Part shown: in pieces, positions 1 to 7,074 of the stretch
How the letters are laid out: every line of letters begins with the position of its first letter
Position numbering within the stretch: the first letter of the stretch is position 1
Assembly (NCBI GenBank): GCA_036504335.1
Contig: DASXVJ010000017.1
Span: 62,001 to 126,000 of the forward strand
Length of the DNA: 64,000 bases
Source of the DNA: Fen-183 sp036504335
GTDB lineage: Bacteria; Acidobacteriota; Thermoanaerobaculia; UBA5066
Direction of reading: 5' to 3'
Notes under the pieces: generated by a model
The model's database searches: none
Seen by the model: only the letters and a program-made list of their open reading frames with translations
Told to the model about the DNA's origin: nothing
Position numbers and translations under genes: made by a program

Positions 1-1110
1 CGCGTTGACGCCGATCCCGAGCGCGACGAGCGCCGTCCCGGCCGTGCGCCAGAGGCGCGAGGCCGCGGCCGTCCCCGCGACGGCGGCGAGAACCGGCACG
101 AGCGGAACGAGGAAGCGCGGCCCCCATCCCCCGCTTCCGTCCCAGGCCCACCACCGGGCGTACACGGCGAGGAACGCCACGCAGAGGGCGGCGACGGAGA
201 TCGTGGCCGCGCGCGTCGCCGCGGCGCGCGCGAGGGGCGCGAGGGCGACGAACGCGAGGACCGCGAGCGGGAAATAGAGGAGCAGCCCCTTGTTGGGGCC
301 GACGAGAAGGCGCCATGCTCCGTCGAGGAACGGGTGCGCGAACTTCTGGTCGCCGTAGGACGAGAACGGCTTCCCGAAACGCACGAACTCGAATGCGAGC
401 ATCGCGACGAGGGGCCCGGCGGCCCCCGCCGCCGCCGCGGCCACGAGCCGGAGCCGCGCGCGCGACGGCGGCCACGCGGCCGGGACGAGCGGCAGGAGCG
501 CCAGCGGCGCGAACGCGAGGTTCACGGATTTCGTGAGGACGAGCCAGCCCGCGAAGAAGCCGGCGGCCGCGGCCCGCCGTGCGGCGGCTCCGTTCCCGAC
601 CTCGGCCGCCCGGACCGCGAACAGGACCGCGAAGACGAGACAGGCCGCCTGGAGCGGCTCGGAGAACCCGTACGCGGTGTAGGCCCACAGCGGCGATCCG
701 AGGGCCGTCCCGAAGACGGCGAGCCCCTGGCCGAACGCGCCGGCGCCGAGCGCCGCGGCGAGCAGCCCGGCGCCCGCCGCGGCCGCCGTCACGAGGAGCA
801 CCTCGAGGAACACGAACAGGGTCTGCGAGGTGCGGGCCCCGAACGCCGCCTCCCAGGGCCGCGCCAGAGCGGCGAAGGGCGCCTCGACGAGCGGAAGGCC
901 CATCCCGTAGGGAGCCACGGCGTCGCCCCCCGCCCGCGCGATGCTGAAGTGCTGGTTGCGGGAGATCCCGATCTCCCCCGCCGTCGCCATCGAGATCGCC
1001 GTGTAGAGCATCTGCTGCTCGTCGCTCACGGTCCCGAACGTCCGCTCCTCGGCCGTCGCGGCAAGCAGAAGGAACGCCGCCGCGACGCAGGCGGCGAGGC
1101 GGCGGCTCAC
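1..1110 (-). CDS. Multi-pass membrane protein, GT-C/ArnT-like, truncated by window edge
   Basis: The reverse complement is open from a GTG at 1110 to the left edge, giving at least 370 residues without a stop. It reads as a very hydrophobic protein with an N-terminal signal-anchor-like segment and about nine further hydrophobic stretches. Near the visible end is a WWAWDGSGGWGPRFLVPLVP segment, which resembles the GPRyLvp stretch in two other membrane proteins of this window (around 10,400 and 62,180). Such proteins are commonly annotated as PMT/ArnT-type glycosyltransferases (GT-C fold), but no catalytic motif is certain here. The GTG overlaps the stop of the upstream LOG gene as GTGA, so the two are probably translationally coupled. 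The C-terminus lies outside the window. Confidence 0.72.
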   Translation of the reverse strand, partial: MSRRLAACVAAAFLLLAATAEERTFGTVSDEQQMLYTAISMATAGEIGISRNQHFSIARAGGDAVAPYGMGLPLVEAPFAALARPWEAAFGARTSQTLFVFLEVLLVTAAAAGAGLLAAALGAGAFGQGLAVFGTALGSPLWAYTAYGFSEPLQAACLVFAVLFAVRAAEVGNGAAARRAAAAGFFAGWLVLTKSVNLAFAPLALLPLVPAAWPPSRARLRLVAAAAAGAAGPLVAMLAFEFVRFGKPFSSYGDQKFAHPFLDGAWRLLVGPNKGLLLYFPLAVLAFVALAPLARAAATRAATISVAALCVAFLAVYARWWAWDGSGGWGPRFLVPLVPVLAAVAGTAAASRLWRTAGTALVALGIGVNA

Positions 1111-1706
1111 CGCCGGTCCTCGCCCCCGTGTGCCGGCAGCGCCGGACGAGATGCGCCCGAGAGCGCACGGCGCACCGCGGCGGCGGGGTCGGTCTCGACG
1201 GCGAAGAAGTCGGCGCCCTCCCGGGCGAATCCCTCGTCCGCGATCCGGCGCGTCGCCGCGAGAAGCGGGTCGAAGAAGCCGGAGCGGTTGTAAAGGACGA
1301 TCGGGCGGGCGTGGTGTCCCAGCTGGCGCCACGTCACGATCTCGAAGAACTCGTCGAGCGTGCCGTACCCGCCGGGCAGCGCGAGGAAGCCGTCCGCCAT
1401 GTCGGCCATGAGCGCCTTGCGCTCGTGCATCGTGTTCACGACCTCGAGACGCGTGAGACCGCCGTGCGCGACCTCCTTCGCGAAGAGGCCGGCGGGAATC
1501 ACGCCGAATGCGATGCCGCCCTCCTCGAGCACCGCGTCCGCGAGGACGCCCATGAGCCCGACGCGCCCGCCGCCGAAGACGAGGCCGGCGCCCGCGCGGG
1601 CGATCTCGCGGCCCACCGCGGCCGCCTCGTCGGCGTACGCGGTCGAGACGCCGGCGCGCGCCCCGCAGAACACGGCGAGCATGGGACGGTCGAAAGGCGG
1701 GGCCAT
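1107..1706 (-). CDS. LOG-family protein (TIGR00730), nucleoside 5'-monophosphate phosphoribohydrolase type
   Basis: This 199-residue protein has the Rossmann-like LOG fold. The N-terminus carries the AVFCGARAG nucleotide-binding stretch, followed by GGGRVGLMG, and the diagnostic PGGYGTLDE motif lies near residue 110. Family members cleave the N-glycosidic bond of nucleoside monophosphates (cytokinin-activating LOG in plants; the bacterial role is often unclear). The start is the ATG at 1706, because the open frame further upstream runs antisense through the NUDIX gene. The divergent NUDIX start is 46 bp away. The stop overlaps the GTG of the downstream membrane protein. Confidence 0.88.
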   Translation of the reverse strand: MAPPFDRPMLAVFCGARAGVSTAYADEAAAVGREIARAGAGLVFGGGRVGLMGVLADAVLEEGGIAFGVIPAGLFAKEVAHGGLTRLEVVNTMHERKALMADMADGFLALPGGYGTLDEFFEIVTWRQLGHHARPIVLYNRSGFFDPLLAATRRIADEGFAREGADFFAVETDPAAAVRRALSGASRPALPAHGGEDRR

Positions 1707-1739
1707 CCCCCGGATGATGCCCGATCCCGCGCCTCCTGC

Positions 1740-1745
1740 TAAGGT
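1740..1745 (+). promoter_or_regulatory. Putative -10 hexamer TAAGGT, leaderless spacing
   Basis: TAAGGT lies 6 nt before the GTG of the NUDIX gene in the 45-bp divergent gap. This spacing would place transcription initiation at or next to the start codon. No convincing -35 box is visible. Confidence 0.4.
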
Positions 1746-1751
1746 CCGCCC

Positions 1752-2348
1752 GTGGAATCGCCCGGTCCACTCGATCCCGCCCGCGCCGCCCTCAGGGCCG
1801 CCCTCCGCCGCCACGTCCCGGCGGACGAGCGCGAGGCGGGCGACCGCGCAGCCATCCTCGCGCTCGTCGAGACCGAATCCGCCTGCTTCGCGCGGAAGAC
1901 GTTCGCGCCGGGGCACGTGACGGGCAGCGGCTTCATCGTCCACGCCGCCTCCCGGCGCGTGCTCCTGCACCACCACCGCCGGCTCGACGCATGGCTCCAG
2001 ATGGGCGGCCACGACGAGGGTGAGAGCGACCCGCGGGCGACGGCGCTCCGCGAGAGCGCGGAGGAGTCGGGCCTGACGGACCTCGTCCTCCTGTCGGACG
2101 AGATCCTGGACGTCGACGTCCACCCGATCCCGGCGGGCAAGGGCGAGCCGCCTCACCTCCACCACGACGTGCGCTACGCGCTCGCGACGCGCACGCCCGA
2201 CGCGATCCGCCGGGACGACGCCGAGTCGATCGCATTGCGCTGGTTCACGCTCGACGAGGCGGCCGCCGCGATGGCCGACCCCGACGCGACCCGGGCGCTC
2301 GCGCGCCTCGCGCGGCTGCTGGACGGCGCGCGGGACGCCAGCCGGTAA
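1752..2348 (+). CDS. NUDIX hydrolase
   Basis: The 198-residue product has a NUDIX box beginning GGHDEGESD and ending RESAEESGL, at about residues 80-102. NUDIX enzymes hydrolyse nucleoside diphosphate-X compounds using metal bound by the REXXEE helix. The loop before the helix is one residue shorter than the textbook GX5EX7REUXEEXGU spacing; similar short GGHcDGdtD-type boxes occur in some high-GC NUDIX subfamilies. The substrate cannot be predicted. The start is GTG at 1752, divergent from the LOG gene, with a TAAGGT hexamer 6 nt upstream. It converges on the acyl-CoA ligase, whose stop is 6 nt downstream. Confidence 0.88.
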   Translation: MESPGPLDPARAALRAALRRHVPADEREAGDRAAILALVETESACFARKTFAPGHVTGSGFIVHAASRRVLLHHHRRLDAWLQMGGHDEGESDPRATALRESAEESGLTDLVLLSDEILDVDVHPIPAGKGEPPHLHHDVRYALATRTPDAIRRDDAESIALRWFTLDEAAAAMADPDATRALARLARLLDGARDASR

Positions 2349-2354
2349 GGGCCG

Positions 2355-4202
2355 TCAGCGCCCTTCGAGGGCGTCGGCGTTCGCGTCTTCGAGCGCGGCC
2401 GCGTCGGCGTACATCTCGTCGATGGCGTCGCGGTACTTCGAGACGACCACGCGGCGCTTGATCTTCATCGTCGGGGTCAGCTCGCCGCCCTCGATCGAGA
2501 AGTCCTCCGTGAGGAGGCGGAACGCGCGGATCTGGCGCTCGTGCGGCTCGTCGCCGTTCAGGATCTCGATCGCCTGCTTGAACAGCGAGAGCACCTTCGG
2601 GTCCGCGACGAGCTCCTGGCGGGTCCGGTAGGACACGTTCGCGCCCATCGCCCAGCTCTCGAGCTTCTCGAAGTTCGGGACGACGAGGGCCGAGAGGAAC
2701 TTCTGCCGGTCGCCGATCAGGACCGCCGAGGAGACGAAGCGAACGGCCTTGAGCGCGGCCTCGATCGGGGCCGGCGCGATGTTCTTGCCGTAGGCGTTGA
2801 TCAGGATCTCCTTCTTGCGATCCGTGAGCGTCAGGAAGCCGTCGAGGTCGAAGGAGCCGATGTCGCCCGTGAGGAACCAGCCGTCGGCGTCGAAGACGCG
2901 GGCCGTCTCCTCGGGCTTCCGCCAGTAGCCGCCGTCCATGATGCTCGGCCCTTTCGCAAGGACCTCGCCGTCCGGCGCGATCTTGAGCGTGACGCCCGGG
3001 ATCGCCCGGCCGACGGTGCCGAGACGCCATTCGCCCGGCCGGTTGCACGAGAGGACGGGGCTCGTCTCCGTGAGGCCGTAACCCTCGTAGACCTCGACGC
3101 CCGCGGCCCAGAAGAACGCCGCGACGTCGTGCGCGAGGGGTGCGCCCCCCGAGATCGCGAAAAGGAACCGGCCGCCGAGGCGGGCCTTGATCTTCCCGAA
3201 GACGAGGCGGTCCGCGATCCGGTACTTGAGCCGGAGGAAGAACGGCGGTCTCTCGCCGGACTCGACGGCCCGGAGGTGCATCGCGCCGATCTGCACGCCC
3301 CATTCGAAGATCGCGCGGCGCAGGGCCGGGGCGGCGTCCACGGCGTTCCGGACGCGCGCGAGCATCTTCTCGTAGACGCGCGGCACGGCGGCGAAGCAGT
3401 GCGGCTTGATCTCGGCGAAATTCTCGGACAGCTTGTCGATCGACTCCGCGTACGCGATCGTCGCCGCGCGCGAGAAGTACAGGTAGTCGACCATCCGCTC
3501 GAAGACGTGCGAGAGCGGCAGGAACGACAGCGCGATCATGTCCGGCGTCACGTCGAACAGCGTCGAGCACGTCGCGACGTTCGCGACGAAGTTGCCGTGC
3601 GTCAGGATCGCGCCCTTCGGCTCGCCCGTCGTGCCCGACGTGTAGATCATCGTCGCGAGGTCCGTCGGGAGGATGGACGAGGCCCGCTCCTCCCAGGCCT
3701 CGGGGTCCGCCGCGAGGGCCGAGAGCCCCTTCTGGACCACCGTCTCGAACGGGACGGCCCGGCCCGCGCTCCACGGGACGTGCTCGAGCACGACGACGTG
3801 CCTGAGCTCCGGGCAGCGGTCGCGCACGTCGAGGACCTTCTGGAGCTCGATCGCGTTCGAGACGACGGCGACCTTCGCGAGCGAGTCCCGGAGGATGTAC
3901 TCCACCTGCGGCGCGAGGTACGAGGTGTAGATGGGGACGGTCAGCGCTCCCAGCGAGAGCGTCGCGAAGTCCGTCATGGGCCACTCGGGCCGGTTCTCCG
4001 AGAGGATCGCGACGCGGTCCTGCCGGTCGACGCCGAGGAGGGCCAGCCCGAGCGCCAGCCCCTTCGTCCGCTCCTCGAACTCGCCGGCGGAGACGGGCTT
4101 CCAGGCCCCGTCCACCTTCGAGACGAGCAGCTCCGCCTTCCCGCTCGCGGAAGCGTGGCGGAAGTAGTCGACGAGAGTTCTCGCGGGAAGGGCTTCGATC
4201 AC
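2355..4202 (-). CDS. Long-chain acyl-CoA synthetase (AMP-binding, FadD15-like)
   Basis: This 615-residue ANL-superfamily enzyme activates fatty acids to acyl-CoA through an acyl-adenylate. The AMP-binding P-loop YTSGTTGEPKGAILTHGN lies around residue 190, the A5-type motif YEGYGLTETSP at about residue 360, and the hinge region GDIGSFDLDGFLTLTDRKKE about 70 residues later. The full length matches the family. The start is GTG at 4202, with a CATAAT (-10-like) 15 nt upstream. It is downstream of serA on the same strand but separated by a 43-bp gap that holds a hairpin, so it may be transcribed separately. Confidence 0.92.
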   Translation of the reverse strand: MIEALPARTLVDYFRHASASGKAELLVSKVDGAWKPVSAGEFEERTKGLALGLALLGVDRQDRVAILSENRPEWPMTDFATLSLGALTVPIYTSYLAPQVEYILRDSLAKVAVVSNAIELQKVLDVRDRCPELRHVVVLEHVPWSAGRAVPFETVVQKGLSALAADPEAWEERASSILPTDLATMIYTSGTTGEPKGAILTHGNFVANVATCSTLFDVTPDMIALSFLPLSHVFERMVDYLYFSRAATIAYAESIDKLSENFAEIKPHCFAAVPRVYEKMLARVRNAVDAAPALRRAIFEWGVQIGAMHLRAVESGERPPFFLRLKYRIADRLVFGKIKARLGGRFLFAISGGAPLAHDVAAFFWAAGVEVYEGYGLTETSPVLSCNRPGEWRLGTVGRAIPGVTLKIAPDGEVLAKGPSIMDGGYWRKPEETARVFDADGWFLTGDIGSFDLDGFLTLTDRKKEILINAYGKNIAPAPIEAALKAVRFVSSAVLIGDRQKFLSALVVPNFEKLESWAMGANVSYRTRQELVADPKVLSLFKQAIEILNGDEPHERQIRAFRLLTEDFSIEGGELTPTMKIKRRVVVSKYRDAIDEMYADAAALEDANADALEGR

Positions 4203-4222
4203 GTGCGTTGCCCGGAGATTAT

Positions 4223-4243
4223 GCCGAATCGCCGGGATTCGGC
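4223..4243 (-). terminator. Hairpin between serA and acyl-CoA ligase gene
   Basis: A perfect 8-bp stem (GCCGAATC / GATTCGGC) with a 5-nt loop lies between the serA stop and the start of the acyl-CoA ligase. No U-tract follows, so it could be a weak terminator or an RNA-end stabiliser. It also overlaps the CATAAT -10-like box of the downstream gene. Confidence 0.45.
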
Positions 4244-4245
4244 GC

Positions 4246-5451
4246 CTACAGCACCGTCAGGCCCACGGAAAGGACGTCCGCGCAGCCCGACCGGATGTCG
4301 TCGAGGACGGCCGGGCCCGGGCCCTGGTCGACCTGGATGCGGGCGCACGCGGCCTCGGCGCCGGCGAAGACGACGTTCTCGGTCTGCTGGACGTTGATCC
4401 CGGCGGCCCTGAGGACGCCGAAGACGTGCGCGAGGACGCCCACGCGGTCGCGGTGCCGCACGGTGAGGAGGTGAGTCGCGGGAGTCCGGCTCGCGAGGTT
4501 GACGGCGTTCGGGATCGCGCCCGTCGCCACGAACGCGGCGACGATGCGGACGGTCTCGGCCGCGATCGCGTTCTGCGCCTGGTCCGTCGAGGCGCCGACG
4601 TGGTGCGACCCGACGACGCCGGGGAACTTCACGATCTCGTCCTCGAACGTGCCGCTCCCGCCGGCAGGCTCCTTCTCGAAGACGTCGAGGCCGGCACGGA
4701 CCCCGCGCTCCGCGATCGCCTTGCGCAGGGCGGCCGCGTCCACGATCTCGCCGCGGCTCGTGTTCACGAAGAAGGCTCCCGGCTTCAGCGCCTCGAAGAA
4801 CTTCGCGTCCAGGAAGCCTTTCGTCTCCTTCGTGAGGGCGCAGTGGACCGACACCGCGTCCGAAGCGGCCGCGAGCGCGTGGATCGAGTCGGCGCGCGCC
4901 ACGCCGAGCCGCTCGGCATGATCGTCGTCGAGCGAGCGGCTCCACGCGACGACGGGCATCCCGAACGCCTGTGCGCGCGTCACGACCTCGAGTCCGATCG
5001 CCCCGAGGCCGATCACGCCGAGCGTCCGGCCCGCGAGACCCTTCGCCTTGCCGTACTCGGCCTTGTTCCAGACGCCGTTCCGGAGATCGACGGCCTGATC
5101 GACGAGACGCCGGTCGAGCGCGAGCAGGAGCCCCCACGCCAGCTCGGCGACCGCGATCGCGTTCTTGCCCGGGCAGTTCGAGACCGCGACGGCCCGCGCG
5201 GAGGCGGCCGCGAGGTCGATCGTATTCACGCCCGCGCCGGCCCGGACGATCAGGGAGAGGCCGGAGGCCTTCTCGATCTCGGCCGCGGTCACCTTCGTCG
5301 AGCGGACGACGAGGACGTCGGCGCGCGACTCCGCGAGCCGGGCGCCGAGAGTCTCGCCCTCCAGCTTCGGCTCGTAAAGGACCTCGCAGCCGAGGCCCTT
5401 CAGCCCCTCGAGCCCGGCCTCCTCGAACTTGTCGGCGACGAGAACCTTCAT
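4246..5451 (-). CDS. serA: D-3-phosphoglycerate dehydrogenase with C-terminal ACT domain
   Basis: The 401-residue enzyme oxidises 3-phosphoglycerate to 3-phosphohydroxypyruvate, the first step of serine synthesis. The catalytic part shows LIVRAGAGVNTID, the NAD-binding GVIGLGAIG at about residue 147, the VNTSRGEIVD segment with the conserved Arg, and a GSHHVGAST stretch carrying the catalytic His. The C-terminal 80 residues (HLLTVRHRDRVGVLAHVFG) are an ACT domain, typical of serine-feedback forms. The ATG at 5451 was chosen because the open frame further upstream runs through the DUF1015 gene. It lies 7 bp after the DUF1015 stop, so the two form one operon. A second dehydrogenase of this family, without ACT, is at 8809-9714. 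Confidence 0.92.
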   Translation of the reverse strand: MKVLVADKFEEAGLEGLKGLGCEVLYEPKLEGETLGARLAESRADVLVVRSTKVTAAEIEKASGLSLIVRAGAGVNTIDLAAASARAVAVSNCPGKNAIAVAELAWGLLLALDRRLVDQAVDLRNGVWNKAEYGKAKGLAGRTLGVIGLGAIGLEVVTRAQAFGMPVVAWSRSLDDDHAERLGVARADSIHALAAASDAVSVHCALTKETKGFLDAKFFEALKPGAFFVNTSRGEIVDAAALRKAIAERGVRAGLDVFEKEPAGGSGTFEDEIVKFPGVVGSHHVGASTDQAQNAIAAETVRIVAAFVATGAIPNAVNLASRTPATHLLTVRHRDRVGVLAHVFGVLRAAGINVQQTENVVFAGAEAACARIQVDQGPGPAVLDDIRSGCADVLSVGLTVL

Positions 5452-5458
5452 GCGCGCC

Positions 5459-6685
5459 TCAGAAGCGGTGGACGAAGAGGCCCGAACGCAGCTTCGGCTC
5501 GAACCACGTGGACTTCGGCGGCATCGTGACGCCCGCGTCCGCGATCGCCATGACGTCCGAGATCTGCGTCGGATACATCGCGAACGCCACCGCGCCGCGT
5601 CCCGAGCGCACGCGCTCCTCGAGCTCCGAGGTGCCGCGGATCCCGCCGACGAAGTCGATCCGCGGGTCCGTGCGCGGATCGCCGATGCCGAGGACGGGCG
5701 CGAGGAGACGGTCCTGGAGGATGGAGACGTCGAGGGCGGAAACCGGATCGTTTCCAGCAACCGGCTCGCGAGGGGTAAGGGTCTGCCAATTTTCTTTGAG
5801 GTAAAGAGAGAAGGTCCCGCGGCGGCTCGGCTCGGGCGCTTCGGCAGGCTTCACGTCGAACCGCTCTTTTACCTTTCTAAGAAAATCTTCTTCTCCCAGT
5901 CCCCCTAAATCCTTCACGACCCGGTTGTACGGGAGGATCGCGAGCTGGCGGTCCGGGAAGATCGCCGCCGGGAACCAGTTCACCGGGTGGTCGTCGGCGA
6001 GGGGTCCCTTCGCCGCGAGCGCCGCACGGGCGCGCGACGCGGAGGCGCAGCGGTGATGGCCGTCCGCGACGTAGAGGAGCGGCACCGCCGCGAACGCCGA
6101 GACGAAGAACGCGACGTCCGTCTCCGGGACCAGCCAGAGCGTGTGCCGGACCGCGTCGGGCGCCTCGAAATCGAACTCGGGCGCCTGCGCCGTCACGGCC
6201 GCGACGCGCGCATCGATCGCGTCGACGGCGCGGTACGTCAGGAAGACCGGCTCGGCGTGCGCGGACTGCGTCAGCAGGTGGCGGACGCGGTCGTCCTCCT
6301 TGTCCCTGCGGGTCTTCTCGTGCTTTCGGACGACGTCCGTGTCGTAGTCGTCCACGGAGCAGGCCGCCACGAAGCCGTCCTGCGACCGCCCTCTCCAGGT
6401 CTGGCGGTAGATGAGGAGGCGCGGAACGGGGTCTCCGACGAGCGTCCCGTCGGCGAAGAACCGGTCGAGATTCTCCCTCCCCTTCGCGTAGACCTCGTCG
6501 GCGTGGATGTCGGTCGTCTCGGCGAGGTCGATCTCGGGACGGCAGACGTGGAGGAACGACACGGGATTGCCGGCCGCGAGGGCGCGGGCTTCCTTCGTGT
6601 CGACGACGTCGTAGGGCACGGAGGCGACGCGCGCGGCGAGAGCCTTCGGCGGGCGGCCGGAACGGAATGGTCGAATGCGAGCCAT
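5459..6685 (-). CDS. DUF1015 family protein
   Basis: The 408-residue protein matches the DUF1015 (PF06245) family in layout: an N-terminal IRPFRSGRPP...VPYDVVDTKEA segment, a central kinase-like IYRQTW stretch, a VADGHHRCASA motif near residue 220 and a C-terminal DFVGGIRG segment. The biochemical role is not firmly established; the gene commonly sits beside serine-biosynthesis genes, as here. It contains inverted motif pair A (5788-5897). One arm encodes EDFLRKVKER and the other FSLYLKENW. A TACTCT hexamer lies 6 nt before the ATG. It is divergent from the RRM gene. Confidence 0.88.
   Translation of the reverse strand: MARIRPFRSGRPPKALAARVASVPYDVVDTKEARALAAGNPVSFLHVCRPEIDLAETTDIHADEVYAKGRENLDRFFADGTLVGDPVPRLLIYRQTWRGRSQDGFVAACSVDDYDTDVVRKHEKTRRDKEDDRVRHLLTQSAHAEPVFLTYRAVDAIDARVAAVTAQAPEFDFEAPDAVRHTLWLVPETDVAFFVSAFAAVPLLYVADGHHRCASASRARAALAAKGPLADDHPVNWFPAAIFPDRQLAILPYNRVVKDLGGLGEEDFLRKVKERFDVKPAEAPEPSRRGTFSLYLKENWQTLTPREPVAGNDPVSALDVSILQDRLLAPVLGIGDPRTDPRIDFVGGIRGTSELEERVRSGRGAVAFAMYPTQISDVMAIADAGVTMPPKSTWFEPKLRSGLFVHRF
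5788..5897. repeat. Paired inverted AT-rich motif A
   Basis: The left arm (5788-5810) reads AATTTTCTTTGAGGTAAAGA and the right arm (5863-5897) is its imperfect inverted copy, CTCTTTTACCTTTCTAAGAA followed by a pyrimidine tract. Core centres are about 83 bp apart and the spacer is ordinary GC-rich coding sequence. The pair lies inside the DUF1015 gene. Confidence 0.75.
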
Positions 6686-6691
6686 GGGCGG

Positions 6692-6697
6692 AGAGTA
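6692..6697 (-). promoter_or_regulatory. Putative -10 hexamer TACTCT, leaderless spacing
   Basis: On the minus strand TACTCT is followed by 6 nt and then the ATG of the DUF1015 gene. There is no room for a Shine-Dalgarno sequence if transcription starts 6-8 nt downstream of the hexamer. Confidence 0.35.
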
Positions 6698-6801
6698 TCA
6701 ACCGAACGCCCCGGCAGGTGGCCTCGGGAGGGTCCGACTTGCGCCGGGTGCTAGACTTTTTCGATCGATCGGACCCCGGTGAGGCGAAAGGAATCCGCGG
6801 A

Positions 6802-7074
6802 ATGAAACTGTACGTCGGCAACCTCTCCTACGGCGTGAACGATTCGTCCCTCCGGGCCCTGTTCGAGGCCTACGGCGCGGTGGAGTCCGCCACCGTCGTC
6901 GCCGACCGCGACTCGGGCCGTTCCAAGGGCTTCGGCTTCGTGGAGATGAGCGACGCGGACGCCCAGAAGGCGATCCAGGCGCTCAACGGCTCCCAGCACG
7001 ACGGCCGCACGATCCGCGTGAACGAGGCGCGCCCGAAGACCGACGCGCCCCGCGAGTCGAGGGGCCCCCGCTGA
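6802..7074 (+). CDS. Single-RRM RNA-binding protein
   Basis: The 90-residue protein is one RNA recognition motif. RNP2 is LYVGNL at residues 3-8 and RNP1 is KGFGFVEM at about residues 42-49, followed by a basic tail ending RPKTDAPRESRGPR. Bacterial and cyanobacterial RRM proteins of this size bind single-stranded RNA and are often cold-induced. The start is the ATG at 6802 with GAAAGGA upstream; an earlier in-frame ATG would run antisense into the DUF1015 promoter. A TAGACT box at 6752 may be a -10, leaving a leader of about 40 nt. The stop overlaps the CTG start of the next gene (CTGA). Confidence 0.92.
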   Translation: MKLYVGNLSYGVNDSSLRALFEAYGAVESATVVADRDSGRSKGFGFVEMSDADAQKAIQALNGSQHDGRTIRVNEARPKTDAPRESRGPR

